A stretch of 64,000 bases of DNA from Alistipes sp. (GCA_017937125.1 JAGBEH010000007.1:248001-312000), one strand, 5' to 3'. Positions 16,509 through 26,479 are shown, numbered from the stretch's first letter. Numbers and translations are program-made. Notes: generated by a model not told the origin, from the letters alone.

Positions 16509-17570
16509 ATGAAACTTGAACCTATTGTTTTCGAAGGCGTAGACAGTGCGCGCCCGATGGTTATCGCGGGACCTTGCAGCGCCGAAACAGAAGAGCAGGT
16601 GCTCGATACCGCCCATCGTCTCGCCGCGCTCGGCGTGCGCATTTTCCGTGCGGGCGTGTGGAAACCTCGCACCAAACCGGGCGGCTTCGAGGGAGGCGGC
16701 GAGCCTTGCCTCGGGTGGCTGCAAAATGTCAGACGTCGGACGGGTATGTACACGGCTGTCGAGGTCGCCAATCGTCGGCACGTACGTGCCGCGCTCGATG
16801 CGGGCATCGATATTTTGTGGATAGGCGCGCGTACGTCGGCCAATCCGTTCGCCGTGCAGGAGATCGCCGATGCCTTGCGGGGCAGCGATGTCACGGTGCT
16901 CGTTAAAAATCCCGTCAATCCCGACCTGGAGCTTTGGATAGGTGCGCTCGAACGCATCAACAATGCGGGGATAAGGCGTCTGGGAGCCATTCATCGCGGT
17001 TTCAGCGAGTACGACAAGTCGCTCTACCGCAATGCTCCGCAGTGGCATATTCCTATCGAGCTGCACCGCCGTATTCCCGACCTGCCGATATTCTGCGACC
17101 CGAGCCATATGGGCGGGCGCCGCGAGTTGATAGCGCCGCTGTCGCAGGAGGCTATGGATTTGGGTTTCGACGGGCTTATAGTCGAGGCGCATTGCAATCC
17201 CGACTGCGCGTGGAGCGATAAGAACCAGCAGATAACACCCGAATCCCTGTCGTTGATTCTCGACCGTCTCGTTATCCGCGATACGACGCAGACCACAGAG
17301 AGTTTGGCCGAGTTGCGCCGCGAGATAGACAAGATAGACAACGAACTGCTGTCGCTGCTGTCGAAGCGTATGCGTATTTCTCGCGAGATCGGACAATACA
17401 AGAAGGAGCACGGTATGCCCGTCTTGCAGACGCAGCGTTATGACGAGATACTGAAAAAGCGCGGTGCGCAGGCGGCGGAACTGGGCCTCGACCCCGATTT
17501 CGTAACGGCTTTCCTGCGGGTGCTGCACGAGGAGTCGGTACATGTTCAGATGAAACTCATAAACGGATAG
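16509..17570 (+). CDS. Bifunctional DAHP synthase / chorismate mutase
   Basis: The 353-residue protein joins two steps of aromatic synthesis. Residues 1-260 are a KDO8P-like (type I-beta) 3-deoxy-7-phosphoheptulonate synthase, with VIAGPCSAE, GVWKPRTKPGGFEG, WIGARTS, VLVKNPVNPD, AIHRGFS and CDPSHMGG. Residues about 270-353 are an AroQ-class chorismate mutase (LRREIDKIDNELLSLLSKR, then IGQYKKEH). This fusion order is typical of Bacteroidetes. ATG at 16509 is preferred because VFEG..PMVIAGPC then lies at the normal distance; the frame is open further upstream but overlaps pheA. It feeds chorismate-derived prephenate to its two neighbours. Confidence 0.94.
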   Translation: MKLEPIVFEGVDSARPMVIAGPCSAETEEQVLDTAHRLAALGVRIFRAGVWKPRTKPGGFEGGGEPCLGWLQNVRRRTGMYTAVEVANRRHVRAALDAGIDILWIGARTSANPFAVQEIADALRGSDVTVLVKNPVNPDLELWIGALERINNAGIRRLGAIHRGFSEYDKSLYRNAPQWHIPIELHRRIPDLPIFCDPSHMGGRRELIAPLSQEAMDLGFDGLIVEAHCNPDCAWSDKNQQITPESLSLILDRLVIRDTTQTTESLAELRREIDKIDNELLSLLSKRMRISREIGQYKKEHGMPVLQTQRYDEILKKRGAQAAELGLDPDFVTAFLRVLHEESVHVQMKLING

Positions 17571-17574
17571 AGGG

Positions 17575-18420
17575 ATGAAGACATTGATTATAGGTGTGGG
17601 TCTTATCGGCGGTTCGTTCGCTCTCGCCTTGCGCCGCCATATGCTCTCCGACGAGATCTGGGGCGTAGAGACGTCGCCCGAAAATGCGGCCGAAGCGCTG
17701 TCGCTGGGGTTGGTAGACCGCATAGTCGCACTCGACGAGGGTTTGCCTTCAGCCGATTTGATAGTATTGGCCGTGCCCGTGGATGCGGCGCCGCTGCTGG
17801 CGGTGAAGATATTGAACCGTATCGGAGCGCGGCAGACCGTGATGGATACGGGTTCGATAAAGGAGGAGTTGTGCGATGTCGTTTCGCAACATCCTATGCG
17901 GTCGCGCTTCGTCGCTACGCACCCTATGTGGGGTACCGAGTACAGCGGCCCGTCGGCTGCGCGCAACGACGCTTTTGCGGGACGTACGGTCGTAATCCTC
18001 GAACGCGAACGTACGGCGTCGGACGCACTGGCGCTCGTGGAACGTATCTACGAGACGATAGGGATGCACAGGATATATATGGACAGCGGCGAGGAGCACG
18101 ACCTGCACGCGGCTTACGTGTCGCACATATCGCATATCACCTCGTTTGCGCTCGCGCTTACGGTGCTCGAGAAGGAGCGTGTCGAGCAGCATATCTTCGA
18201 CCTTGCGGGCGGCGGTTTCGAGAGCACGGTGCGGCTTGCCAAGTCGTCGGCCGACACGTGGATTCCGATATTCCTAAAGAACAAGTACAATGTTCTCGAC
18301 GTTCTGCGTGAGCATATACACCAGCTTCAGGTGTTGCGCAAGATGATAGAAGCGGACGATGCCGACGGCCTTGCCGAGAGCATCCGCCGAGCGAATACGA
18401 TACGCAGGATAATAAAATAA
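17575..18420 (+). CDS. tyrA: Prephenate dehydrogenase
   Basis: The 281-residue enzyme oxidatively decarboxylates prephenate to 4-hydroxyphenylpyruvate, the tyrosine branch. An N-terminal Rossmann fold begins GVGLIGGSFALAL (residues 7-19). Further family motifs are DTGSIKEEL, HPMWGTEYSGP with the catalytic-region histidine, and SHISHITSFALAL in the helical dimer domain. No ACT domain is attached. It begins 4 bases after the preceding stop, so the three enzymes form one operon under the leader-peptide attenuator. An 11-bp tandem repeat begins two bases after the stop codon. In many Bacteroidales operons of this kind an aminotransferase is also present; none is seen here. Confidence 0.93.
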   Translation: MKTLIIGVGLIGGSFALALRRHMLSDEIWGVETSPENAAEALSLGLVDRIVALDEGLPSADLIVLAVPVDAAPLLAVKILNRIGARQTVMDTGSIKEELCDVVSQHPMRSRFVATHPMWGTEYSGPSAARNDAFAGRTVVILERERTASDALALVERIYETIGMHRIYMDSGEEHDLHAAYVSHISHITSFALALTVLEKERVEQHIFDLAGGGFESTVRLAKSSADTWIPIFLKNKYNVLDVLREHIHQLQVLRKMIEADDADGLAESIRRANTIRRIIK

Positions 18421-18422
18421 TG

Positions 18423-18512
18423 CGATCGCCCGACGATCGCCCGACGATCGCCCGACGATTGGCCGACGATTGGCCGACGATTGACCCACGGATAGCACGA
18501 CGATTGGCCCGA
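18423..18512. repeat. 11-bp minisatellite directly after tyrA
   Basis: Eight consecutive units: CGATCGCCCGA three times (18423-18455), CGATTGGCCGA twice (18456-18477), CGATTGACCCA (18478-18488), then two 12-base variants (18489-18500 and 18501-18512). The first units are identical, so the array is recent or maintained. The rest of the 270-base gap up to rnhA has no gene. Confidence 0.93.
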
Positions 18513-18637
18513 CGGCCGCATCCGTCCTGCATCTTTAGTTCCGCTTCGGTTCCGTATTCGCCCTGCTTCGGATCCGTATCTGCCGTGCACCCGTTTCGTG
18601 GCTTACTCTGTTCCCGTTCGGTTACCGCAGAAAGAAA

Positions 18638-18664
18638 GCGGGCGTATGTAAGACATACGCCCGC
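18638..18664. terminator. Bidirectional terminator between tyrA and rnhA
   Basis: A perfect 12-bp stem (GCGGGCGTATGT at 18638-18649, complement at 18653-18664, loop AAG) is followed by CTTTTATCT on the plus strand and TTTCTTTCT on the minus strand. It can end both the aromatic operon and rnhA. Confidence 0.88.
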
Positions 18665-18691
18665 CTTTTATCTCCGCCCTGTCGTCAGGGC

Positions 18692-19150
18692 TTATTCTTC
18701 GGGCGAATAGCCCGTATCTTCCAACAGATTTCCTCCGTTCGCCGCCGCTACGGCCAATTGGTCGCAGCGATTGTTCTCGACGGTCGATGCGTGCCCCTTG
18801 ACCCATACGAACTCTACCGTATGTCGGCGGTAAATACGCAGGAAGCGGCGCCACAGGTCGGGATTTTTCTTCCCCGCGAAGCCTTTCTTCTCCCAACCGA
18901 ATACCCACTTCTTATTTACGGCATCGACCACATATTTCGAATCGGAGTATATCGTTACGTCCGACCCGTCGTATTTCAATGCTTCGAGTGCCGTGCAGAC
19001 GGCCATAAGCTCCATTCGGTTGTTTGTGGTCAGCCGATAGCCCTGCGACAGCTCCTTGCGGAAAGGCCCCGACAGCAATACTATACCATAGCCGCCCGCG
19101 CCCGGATTGCCGAGTGCGGAGCCGTCGGTATATATCGTTATTCGAGCCAC
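18692..19150 (-). CDS. rnhA: Ribonuclease HI
   Basis: This 152-residue enzyme cuts the RNA strand of RNA-DNA hybrids, for example at primers and R-loops. All catalytic acids are present: Asp9 (YTDGS), Glu47 (NRMEL), Asp70 (YSDSKY) and Asp130 (NRCDQLA); His120 lies in VKGHAS. The basic protrusion NKKWVFGWEKKGFAGKKN matches bacterial RNase HI of the E. coli type. The start codon is GTG (19148-19150), which gives the canonical M-x-x-I-x-I-Y-T-D start; no closer ATG gives a complete first strand. Confidence 0.96.
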   Translation of the reverse strand: MARITIYTDGSALGNPGAGGYGIVLLSGPFRKELSQGYRLTTNNRMELMAVCTALEALKYDGSDVTIYSDSKYVVDAVNKKWVFGWEKKGFAGKKNPDLWRRFLRIYRRHTVEFVWVKGHASTVENNRCDQLAVAAANGGNLLEDTGYSPEE

Positions 19151-19196
19151 TTGCGCCGTTCCTTTATAGGATTAAATCATCTGTTTCGCTTTTGCC

Positions 19197-19277
19197 GCGC
19201 GGCATACGCTTGAGTTGCATCCGCATCCGTCTGCGCCAGCCGCAACCTCCGCCGCCTGCGTCGTCCGTATGCCGCGC
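19197..19277. repeat. 12-bp perfect inverted repeat around a 57-base spacer
   Basis: GCGCGGCATACG (19197-19208) is the exact reverse complement of CGTATGCCGCGC (19266-19277). Within the spacer a GTTGC/GCAAC pair can extend the structure. It lies between the valS stop (19303) and the rnhA start (19150), both on the minus strand, so it may end or separate their transcripts, though no T-run follows. Confidence 0.7.
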
Positions 19278-19302
19278 CGTCCCGCGAGGCAAATTCCTCG
19301 AA

Positions 19303-21927
19303 TCACCCCTTCAGTGCCGCCAGCTGCTCTTTGAGAGCCGTTATTTTGGCTTCGGCATCGGCCTGCTTCGCACGCTCGTTCGCCACTACCTTTTCGGGCG
19401 CCGAATTTACGAAACGCTCGTTCGAGAGTTTTTTCATCACGCTGGCGAGGAACCCCTCGTAGTATGCCAAGTCTTTTGACAGCGCTGCTATTTCGGCCTC
19501 GGCGTCTATCATTCCGCCCATCGGCACGAAATATTGCGTCGTCTTCACTATGAACGCCGCAGCCGCAGCATCTTTCTCCGCGACGCGCTCCACCGACGAC
19601 AGATTGCCCATCTTGACGATTACGGGTTCGTACTCGGCAGGGTAGTTCGCATCGGCTATCACTTTCATCACGAGCTGCTCTTTCTGCGCTATATTCTTCT
19701 GCTTGCGGATGTTACGCAGCGAGGATATGACCTCCTTGGCCAACTCGAACCTCGCCGACAGCTTTCCGTCCGCCTCTTTCGGCGTCGGCAGCAGACTCGT
19801 CATTATCGACTCGCCGTCCTTGCGCGGCGCGAGGTCCTGCCATATCTCCTCCGTAACGAACGGCATAAACGGATGCACCGTACGCAGCAGCATATCGAAG
19901 AAACGTTTCGCCGTCTCCATCGTCGCGACATCCGTCGGCGCCTGATATGCGGGCTTTATCATTTCGAGATACCAGCCGCTGAAGTCGTCCCAGAAGAGTT
20001 TGTAGACCTTCATAAAGGCTTCGGATATGCGGTATGCCGCGAAATCGGCATCTATTTCGGCCAGCGTGCGGTCGAGCACCGCCGCGAACCATTCGCCCGC
20101 CAGGCGGTTGTTCTCGCTCTGCGCGAGCGTACTGTCCGTCTGCCAGCCGCATACCAAACGATAGGCGTTCCATATCTTGTTGCCGAAATTGCGTCCCTGC
20201 TCGCAGAGCGCCTCATCGAACATCACGTCGTTTCCCGCCGACGAGGAGAGCAGCATCGCCGCACGCATACCGTCCGCACCGTAGCGGGCTATCAGATCGA
20301 GCGGGTCGGGCGAGTTGCCCAGTTGCTTCGACATCTTGCGGCCTATCTTGTCGCGCACTATGCCCGTGAAATATACGTGGTCGAAGGGCGCCGCATTGCG
20401 ATACTCGTAGCCCGCCATAATCATTCGCGCCACCCAGAAGAAGATGATATCGGGGCCAGTAACGAGGTCGTTGGTGGGGTAGTAGTATTTTATTTCCGCA
20501 TTGTCGGGGTTGCGTATGCCGTCGAATACCGAAATCGGCCACAGCCACGAGCTGAACCATGTATCCAACACATCCTCGTCCTGCCGCAGGTCGGCGGCCG
20601 TCAGCGAGGAATCCTTCTCGCGGGCGAGTTCGAGCGCCTTTTCCGCCGTTTCGGCCACCACATAGCCGCCTTTCGGCAGATAATATGCGGGAATGCGCTG
20701 CCCCCACCACAGCTGACGCGATATGCACCAGTCCTTGATGTTCTCCATCCAGTGACGGTAGGTGTTCTTGTACTTTTCGGGTACGAAACGTATCGTATCC
20801 TCCATTACGGCCTTCGTCGCAGGTTCGGCCAGCTCTTTCATCGAGAGGAACCATTGCATCGACAGCTTCGGCTCTATGGCCACACCCGTACGCTCCGAAT
20901 AACCTACGTTGTTGGTGTATGCCTCGACCTTTTCGAGCAGCCCCGCCGCTTCGAGGTCTTTCTCTATCACTTTGCGGCACTCGAAACGCTCCATACCGAC
21001 GTACATCCCTACCTTGTCGTTTATCGTTCCGTCGTCATTGAATATGTCTATGGTTTCGAGCCCGTATTTTTCGCCTAACATATAGTCGTTCACGTCGTGC
21101 GCGGGGGTTACCTTCAGCGCACCCGTACCGAACTCTATGTCTACGTACGTGTCGCGTATGACGGGTATCGAGCGGCCTACCAGCGGCACTATGACGCGCG
21201 CATCCGCAGGCAGCGAGGCGTACCGTTCGTCGTTCGGGTTCACGCAGAGCGCCGTATCGCCCAGAATTGTCTCGGGACGGGTCGTGGCGACTATGATGTT
21301 CTTGTCCGTGCCCTCGATCTTGTAACGCAGATAGTAGAGCTTGCCCTGCGACTCCTTGTATACGACCTCCTCGTCCGAGAGTGCCGTTTGTGCCGACGGG
21401 TCCCAGTTTACCATACGCACGCCGCGATATATGCGGCCCTTGGCGTAGAGGTCGCAGAAGACCTTTATCACACCCTCCGTGCGGGTGTCGTCCATCGTGA
21501 AACAGGTGCGGTCCCAGTCGCACGAAGCGCCCAACTTGCGCAGCTGCTTGAGGATTATGCCGCCGTGCTTCTCCTTCCACTCCCACGCGTGGCGCAGGAA
21601 CTCTTCGCGCGTGAGGGTCGATTTGTCGATGCCCTCGGCCTTGAGCTTGGCCACGACTTTGGCCTCGGTGGCTATCGAGGCGTGGTCCGTGCCCGGCACC
21701 CAGCAGGCATTCTTGCCTTTCATACGCGCACGGCGCACCAATACGTCTTGCAACGTGTTGTTGAGCATATGACCCATATGGAGCATTCCCGTGACGTTGG
21801 GCGGCGGGATGACTATGGTATACGGTTCGCGTTCATCGGGTTCCGAGTGGAACAGCTTGTGTTCCGTCCAGTAGTCGTACCACTTCGCCTCTATCTCCTG
21901 CGGAGTGTATTTGTCGGCAATCTGCAT
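19303..21927 (-). CDS. valS: Valyl-tRNA synthetase
   Basis: The 874-residue class I synthetase charges tRNA-Val. The HIGH-type motif [17 protein letters not shown] lies at residues 39-55. The editing (CP1) domain has [12 protein letters not shown] and TPAHDVNDY. The second ATP signature is [15 protein letters not shown] (KMSKQ in place of KMSKS, usual in this phylum). An anticodon-binding helical domain follows, and a C-terminal coiled coil with [19 protein letters not shown] and NSAPEKVV. Length and order are normal. A -7 box lies about 30 bases upstream of the ATG. Confidence 0.97.
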   Translation of the reverse strand: MQIADKYTPQEIEAKWYDYWTEHKLFHSEPDEREPYTIVIPPPNVTGMLHMGHMLNNTLQDVLVRRARMKGKNACWVPGTDHASIATEAKVVAKLKAEGIDKSTLTREEFLRHAWEWKEKHGGIILKQLRKLGASCDWDRTCFTMDDTRTEGVIKVFCDLYAKGRIYRGVRMVNWDPSAQTALSDEEVVYKESQGKLYYLRYKIEGTDKNIIVATTRPETILGDTALCVNPNDERYASLPADARVIVPLVGRSIPVIRDTYVDIEFGTGALKVTPAHDVNDYMLGEKYGLETIDIFNDDGTINDKVGMYVGMERFECRKVIEKDLEAAGLLEKVEAYTNNVGYSERTGVAIEPKLSMQWFLSMKELAEPATKAVMEDTIRFVPEKYKNTYRHWMENIKDWCISRQLWWGQRIPAYYLPKGGYVVAETAEKALELAREKDSSLTAADLRQDEDVLDTWFSSWLWPISVFDGIRNPDNAEIKYYYPTNDLVTGPDIIFFWVARMIMAGYEYRNAAPFDHVYFTGIVRDKIGRKMSKQLGNSPDPLDLIARYGADGMRAAMLLSSSAGNDVMFDEALCEQGRNFGNKIWNAYRLVCGWQTDSTLAQSENNRLAGEWFAAVLDRTLAEIDADFAAYRISEAFMKVYKLFWDDFSGWYLEMIKPAYQAPTDVATMETAKRFFDMLLRTVHPFMPFVTEEIWQDLAPRKDGESIMTSLLPTPKEADGKLSARFELAKEVISSLRNIRKQKNIAQKEQLVMKVIADANYPAEYEPVIVKMGNLSSVERVAEKDAAAAAFIVKTTQYFVPMGGMIDAEAEIAALSKDLAYYEGFLASVMKKLSNERFVNSAPEKVVANERAKQADAEAKITALKEQLAALKG

Positions 21928-21956
21928 AAATCCTTATCGTTTTGAATATTTTCGTG

Positions 21957-21964
21957 CAAAAATA
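21957..21964 (-). promoter_or_regulatory. -7 box of the valS promoter
   Basis: TATTTTTG on the minus strand matches TAnnTTTG, 29 bases before the valS ATG. No good -33 box was found. Confidence 0.5.
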
Positions 21965-22052
21965 CAAAATTAAAGACGAAAATGCGCACCGCAGGACGAA
22001 AATAATCGCTTTCCGTTCCGTCGGGCGAGTATTTTCCCCGTGCGGCATCCCG

Positions 22053-23090
22053 TCAGGCGAGCATTATCCCCGCGCGGCGGCAATCCTCGACCATTTTTTC
22101 GGGCCATATCGAACTCTGTATCTCGCCTATGTGCGCCTTGCGCAGCAGATACATACAGAGCCGCGACTGCCCTATGCCGCCGCCTATGGTTTGCGGCAGC
22201 TGCCCGCCGAGCAGCATACGGTGGAACATCATCTCGGCCTTACGCTCTTCTCCGCGCAGGGAGAGCTGACGCATAAGCGCTTCGGCATCGACCCGAATAC
22301 CCATACTCGACACCTCGAATGCCGAACCGAGCAGGTCGTTCCACAGCAGTATGTCGCCGTTCAGACCCTCGTAGCCCTCTTCGTTCGGCGTGCTCCAGTC
22401 GTCGTAGTCCGCTGCACGGCCGTCGTGCGGTTCGCCGTTCGAGAGCTTTCCGCCTATTCCGATGACGAATACGGCTTTGTGGAGCCGTACTATCTCGTTC
22501 TCGCGCTCTTTGGGCGAAAGGTCGGGATACATTTCGAGCAGCTGCTGCGAGTGTATGAAGAATATCTCCTCGGGCAGCTGCGGGATAAGTTGGGGAAACT
22601 CTACGTAGAGTTTGTTTTCGGTAACCTTTATCGACTCGTAGATACGCCTTACCGTCCGCTTCAGGAACTCCGCATTGCGCTGTGCGGGGGTTATCACCTG
22701 CTCCCAGTCCCACTGATCGACATATATCGAGTGTATGTTGTCAGTCTCCTCTTCGGGACGTAGGGCATTCATATCGGTGTATATCCCGCGCCCTGCGGCC
22801 GTGCCCATCTGCGCCAGCTTCCACCTTTTCCATTTGGCCAGCGAGTGTACCACCTCGGCCGTTGCCCCGCCCAGGCTTTTCACGGGAAATGTTACCGCAC
22901 GCTCCGAACCGTTCAGGTCGTCGTTCAGCCCCGTGCTTTTCATCACCGCTATCGGTGCCGTTACGCGCAGCAGCGCCAACTGTGCGGACAGGTTGTTCTG
23001 GAACATATCCTTCACCTGCTTTATCGCTTTTTCCGTGCTTTCGCGGTCTGGCAGCGGGTCTCTGTAGTCGTGCGGGATAATCAAAGCCAT
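22053..23090 (-). CDS. asnA: Aspartate-ammonia ligase (asparagine synthetase A)
   Basis: This 345-residue, class II synthetase-like enzyme makes asparagine from aspartate, ammonia and ATP. Family motifs run through the sequence: LRVTAPIAV, DDLNGSERAVTFPVK, EVVHSLAKWKR, GIYTDMNALRPEE, IHSIYVDQWDWEQVI, LNGDILLWNDLLG, SSMGIRVD, and GGGIGQSRLCMYLL. Length is close to that of E. coli AsnA (330). A -7 box at 23114-23121 places its promoter back to back with that of lon. The 125-base gap to valS holds only the valS promoter. Confidence 0.96.
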   Translation of the reverse strand: MALIIPHDYRDPLPDRESTEKAIKQVKDMFQNNLSAQLALLRVTAPIAVMKSTGLNDDLNGSERAVTFPVKSLGGATAEVVHSLAKWKRWKLAQMGTAAGRGIYTDMNALRPEEETDNIHSIYVDQWDWEQVITPAQRNAEFLKRTVRRIYESIKVTENKLYVEFPQLIPQLPEEIFFIHSQQLLEMYPDLSPKERENEIVRLHKAVFVIGIGGKLSNGEPHDGRAADYDDWSTPNEEGYEGLNGDILLWNDLLGSAFEVSSMGIRVDAEALMRQLSLRGEERKAEMMFHRMLLGGQLPQTIGGGIGQSRLCMYLLRKAHIGEIQSSIWPEKMVEDCRRAGIMLA

Positions 23091-23113
23091 AGTCGAAAAA
23101 ATCGTTACGGATG

Positions 23114-23121
23114 CAAATGTA
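23114..23121 (-). promoter_or_regulatory. -7 box of the asnA promoter
   Basis: TACATTTG on the minus strand matches the Bacteroidetes -7 consensus, 23 bases before the asnA start codon. Confidence 0.6.
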
Positions 23122-23216
23122 GCGAATTTGTGCGAAAAACGGTTCGGAAACCGAGCGCCAGCCCGATATTTGTAGGCTGAAGGAGGCTGAAAACGGGATT
23201 TTTCGTTTCCGAGTAA

Positions 23217-23245
23217 TATTGTTATCGCAAAAAACGTTATCTTTG
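23217..23245 (+). promoter_or_regulatory. Promoter of lon
   Basis: A -7 box TATCTTTG (23238-23245) is preceded by a -33 element ATTG (ending 23221) at a normal distance. The lon ATG follows 18 bases after the -7 box. Confidence 0.7.
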
Positions 23246-23263
23246 CAAATCAATCGGATAATT

Positions 23264-25696
23264 ATGGCAAAAAAAAATAGTAACGAAACCATCGAACTCA
23301 TAGACGATCTGAACGTGCTGCCCGATATTATGGAAGGGCATCATCAGGTTATTCCCATCGTCACCGGAGGAGACGAACCCGTCGAGGACATAACTATCCC
23401 CGACAAGCTTCCGATCCTTACGTTGCGCAGTTCCGTGCTGTTCCCCGGCTCCATCACTCCGATTACCGTCGGGCGCGAGCGCAGCATCAATCTGGTTCGC
23501 AGCGTCGATGCGGCAGGCGGACTGTTAGGTGCCGTGTTGCAGCGCAACGGCGAGGTCGAGGAGCCTTCGCCCGAGGATATGTACAAGGTCGGCACCGCCG
23601 CATCCATACTCAAGGTCCTCGAGATGCCCAACGGCAACCTTACCGTCATACTTCGCGGTCTGAGCAAGATAGAGGTAGTCGAATACGTGTCGCTGACGCC
23701 GTATTTCACGGCTCGCGTAACGCCGTTGTGCGACAGCGAGCCCGGGGCCGGCAACGTGGAGTTCGACACGCTTGTCGATTCCATTCGCGATGTCGCTCTG
23801 AACATAATCAACGTGTCTCCGGCGATGCCCAAGGAGGCGGCATTCGCCATCAAGAATATCGATTCGAAACGCGGCATCATCAACTTCATATGTTCCAATA
23901 TGGAACTTTCCGACGACGACCGCCAGTCCCTGCTCGAGGCTCCGGGGCTGTTGGCGCGTTCGCGCAAACTGCTCGAAATACTCATACGCGAGCAGCAGCT
24001 GTCCGAGCTGCGTGCGTCCATTCAGGAGAAGGTCAAGCAGGATATAGACCGCCAGCAGCGCGACTACTACCTGCAACAGCAGATGCGCACCATTCAGGAC
24101 GAGTTGGGCGAGGGCACCGACGCCGAGATCGACGAGATGCGCGAGGCCGCCAAGAAGAAGAACTGGCCGAAAGAGGTCGGCGAACGGTTCGAAAAGGAGT
24201 TGCAGAAGGTCGAGAGGCTGAATCCTGCCGTAGCCGAGTATTCGGTGCAGATGACATATCTCCGACTGCTGCTCGAATTGCCGTGGAACGACGTCACTAA
24301 GGACAATCTCGATCTGGAGTGCGCCCGCAAGCAGCTCGACGACGACCATTTCGGTCTCGACGAGGTCAAGGACCGCATTCTGGAGCATCTGGCCGTCATA
24401 AAACTCAAGGGCGACCTCAAATCTCCCATATTGTGTCTCTACGGCCCTCCGGGGGTGGGCAAGACCTCTTTAGGAAAGTCCGTAGCTGCCGCTCTCGGGC
24501 GCAAGTTCGGCCGTATAGCGTTGGGAGGTCTCTACGACGAGGCCGAGATACGCGGACACCGCCGTACATATATCGGCGCTATGCCGGGGCGCGTAATCGA
24601 GACCGTCAAGCGTTGTGGCTCGTCGAATCCCGTCATAATTCTCGACGAGGTGGACAAGATGACGTCCGGCAACCACGGAGATCCGTCGAGCGCATTGTTG
24701 GAGGTGCTCGACCCCGAGCAGAACACCACTTTCCACGACAATTATATCGATATGGAGTACGACTTGTCGAAGGTGCTCTTTATCGCTACGGCCAATAACG
24801 TAGGCAATATAAGCCCTGCGCTCCGCGACCGTATGGAACTGATAAACATTTCGGGCTATATTCTCGAAGACAAGATACGCATCGCCATCGATCACCTGCT
24901 GCCCAAGCAGCGTTCGGCGCATGGGCTCAAGGATGATGACCTCATCCTCGCACCTGCCGTCGTCGAGAAGATAATCTCCGAATATACCCGTGAATCGGGC
25001 GTGCGTTCTCTGGACAAGCACATAGCCAAGTTGGCGCGTGCCCGTGCCAAACAAATAGCGTTCGAGGAGGCGTATGTTGCGGAGATGACGGCCGCCGATG
25101 TGGAAAAGATACTCGGCAAGCCGAAGTTTATGAAGGACGAGTACGAAATAAAGGATATGGTCGGCGTGGTGACGGGACTGGCGTGGACCGAGGTCGGCGG
25201 CGACATCCTCTATATAGAGTCTCTGCTCACACCCGGCAAGGGCAAGATCAGCCTTACGGGCAATCTGGGCGACGTTATGAAGGAGTCCGCCACGATAGCC
25301 CACGAATGGGTTATGGCGCATCACGAGGAGTTGGGCATCCCCGTCGATATGTTCGAGAAGAACGACATCAATATCCACGTCCCCGAGGGCGCGATTCCCA
25401 AGGACGGTCCTTCGGCGGGTATCACGATGATAACCTCGATAGTCTCGACATACACGGGACGCAAAGTCAGGGAGCGCATAGCTATGACGGGCGAGACGAC
25501 GTTGCGCGGCAGGGTGTTGCCCGTCGGCGGCATCAAGGAGAAAATTCTCGCCGCCAAACGAGCAGGCATCACGGAGATTATCCTCTCCGAGGACAACCGC
25601 AAGGATATCGAGGAGATAAAGGCCGAATATGTCGCGGGTATGGAGTTTCGATACGTCCGCACGAACGAGGACGTATTGCGGCTCGCACTCGAATAA
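23264..25696 (+). CDS. lon: ATP-dependent protease Lon
   Basis: The 810-residue cytosolic protease degrades misfolded and regulatory proteins. It has an N-terminal substrate domain (about 45-240, LPILTLRSSVLFPGS), a coiled-coil region, an AAA+ module with Walker A GPPGVGKTSLGKS (near 394) and Walker B VIILDEVDKM, and a C-terminal Ser-Lys protease domain with Ser717 in DGPSAGI and Lys760 in GGIKEKILAAK. The frame is open to 23219, but that extension overlaps the promoter; ATG at 23264 gives MAKKNSNETIELIDD and fits the -7 box. The kdsB-kdsA-kdsD genes follow closely. Confidence 0.97.
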   Translation: MAKKNSNETIELIDDLNVLPDIMEGHHQVIPIVTGGDEPVEDITIPDKLPILTLRSSVLFPGSITPITVGRERSINLVRSVDAAGGLLGAVLQRNGEVEEPSPEDMYKVGTAASILKVLEMPNGNLTVILRGLSKIEVVEYVSLTPYFTARVTPLCDSEPGAGNVEFDTLVDSIRDVALNIINVSPAMPKEAAFAIKNIDSKRGIINFICSNMELSDDDRQSLLEAPGLLARSRKLLEILIREQQLSELRASIQEKVKQDIDRQQRDYYLQQQMRTIQDELGEGTDAEIDEMREAAKKKNWPKEVGERFEKELQKVERLNPAVAEYSVQMTYLRLLLELPWNDVTKDNLDLECARKQLDDDHFGLDEVKDRILEHLAVIKLKGDLKSPILCLYGPPGVGKTSLGKSVAAALGRKFGRIALGGLYDEAEIRGHRRTYIGAMPGRVIETVKRCGSSNPVIILDEVDKMTSGNHGDPSSALLEVLDPEQNTTFHDNYIDMEYDLSKVLFIATANNVGNISPALRDRMELINISGYILEDKIRIAIDHLLPKQRSAHGLKDDDLILAPAVVEKIISEYTRESGVRSLDKHIAKLARARAKQIAFEEAYVAEMTAADVEKILGKPKFMKDEYEIKDMVGVVTGLAWTEVGGDILYIESLLTPGKGKISLTGNLGDVMKESATIAHEWVMAHHEELGIPVDMFEKNDINIHVPEGAIPKDGPSAGITMITSIVSTYTGRKVRERIAMTGETTLRGRVLPVGGIKEKILAAKRAGITEIILSEDNRKDIEEIKAEYVAGMEFRYVRTNEDVLRLALE

Positions 25697-25708
25697 ATAC
25701 CGATGATT

Positions 25709-26479
25709 ATGAAATTCATAGCAATCATCCCCGCACGTTACGCCTCGACGCGCTTTCCTGCCAAACCGTTGGCCGTACTGGGCGGCAAGCCCGTCATTCA
25801 GCGCGTCTACGAGCAGGTGGCGGGAGTTCTGGACGATGCCGTAGTGGCTACCGACGACGAACGCATATACGATGCCGTGCGGGCTTTCGGCGGAAAGGTC
25901 GAGATGACTTCGCCCGACCATAAGAGCGGTACCGACCGCTGCCGCGAGGCTTACGATAAAATCTGCGCACGCGAGGGCGTTGCGTACGACGTCGTGGTGA
26001 ATGTTCAGGGAGACGAGCCTTTTATTCGGGCGTCGCAAATAGAGGCCTTGAAACGCTGTTTCGATAATCCTTCGACCGATATAGCCACACTGGTGAAGCC
26101 TTTTGCCGAGAGCGACGGCCTCGCCGCGCTCGAAAACCCCAATTCGCCAAAAGTGGTGCTCGACGCCGAGTCGCATGCGGTATATTTTTCGCGCTCGGTG
26201 ATACCTTACCTGCGCGGCGTCGATCGTTCGGAGTGGCTGGCGAAACATACGTTCTATAAACATATAGGTATGTATGCGTTCCGTGCCGACGTGCTGCGCG
26301 AGGTTACGTCGCTGCCGCAATCGACGCTCGAGAAGGCCGAGTCGCTCGAACAGCTGCGCTGGCTCGAAAACGGGTACGAAATAGGCGTCGGCATCTCCGA
26401 TGTCGAAACCATAGGTATAGATACGCCCGAGGATCTGCAACGCGCCGAAGCGTTCCTTGCGGCACAAAACCATAAGTAG
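25709..26479 (+). CDS. kdsB: CMP-Kdo synthetase (3-deoxy-manno-octulosonate cytidylyltransferase)
   Basis: This 256-residue enzyme activates Kdo with CTP for lipopolysaccharide core synthesis. The start [22 protein letters not shown] is the nucleotide-binding family signature. [35 protein letters not shown] and [10 protein letters not shown] follow, and the C-terminus has [15 protein letters not shown]. Two in-frame ATGs exist (25703 and 25709); the second gives the family's usual first residues. It begins 12 bases after lon and abuts kdsA with no gap. Confidence 0.95.
   Translation: MKFIAIIPARYASTRFPAKPLAVLGGKPVIQRVYEQVAGVLDDAVVATDDERIYDAVRAFGGKVEMTSPDHKSGTDRCREAYDKICAREGVAYDVVVNVQGDEPFIRASQIEALKRCFDNPSTDIATLVKPFAESDGLAALENPNSPKVVLDAESHAVYFSRSVIPYLRGVDRSEWLAKHTFYKHIGMYAFRADVLREVTSLPQSTLEKAESLEQLRWLENGYEIGVGISDVETIGIDTPEDLQRAEAFLAAQNHK

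Noticed and set aside
18423..18512. CRISPR array or replication iterons
   Set aside because: The 11-base units have no spacers, and there is no Rep gene or AT-rich region nearby.
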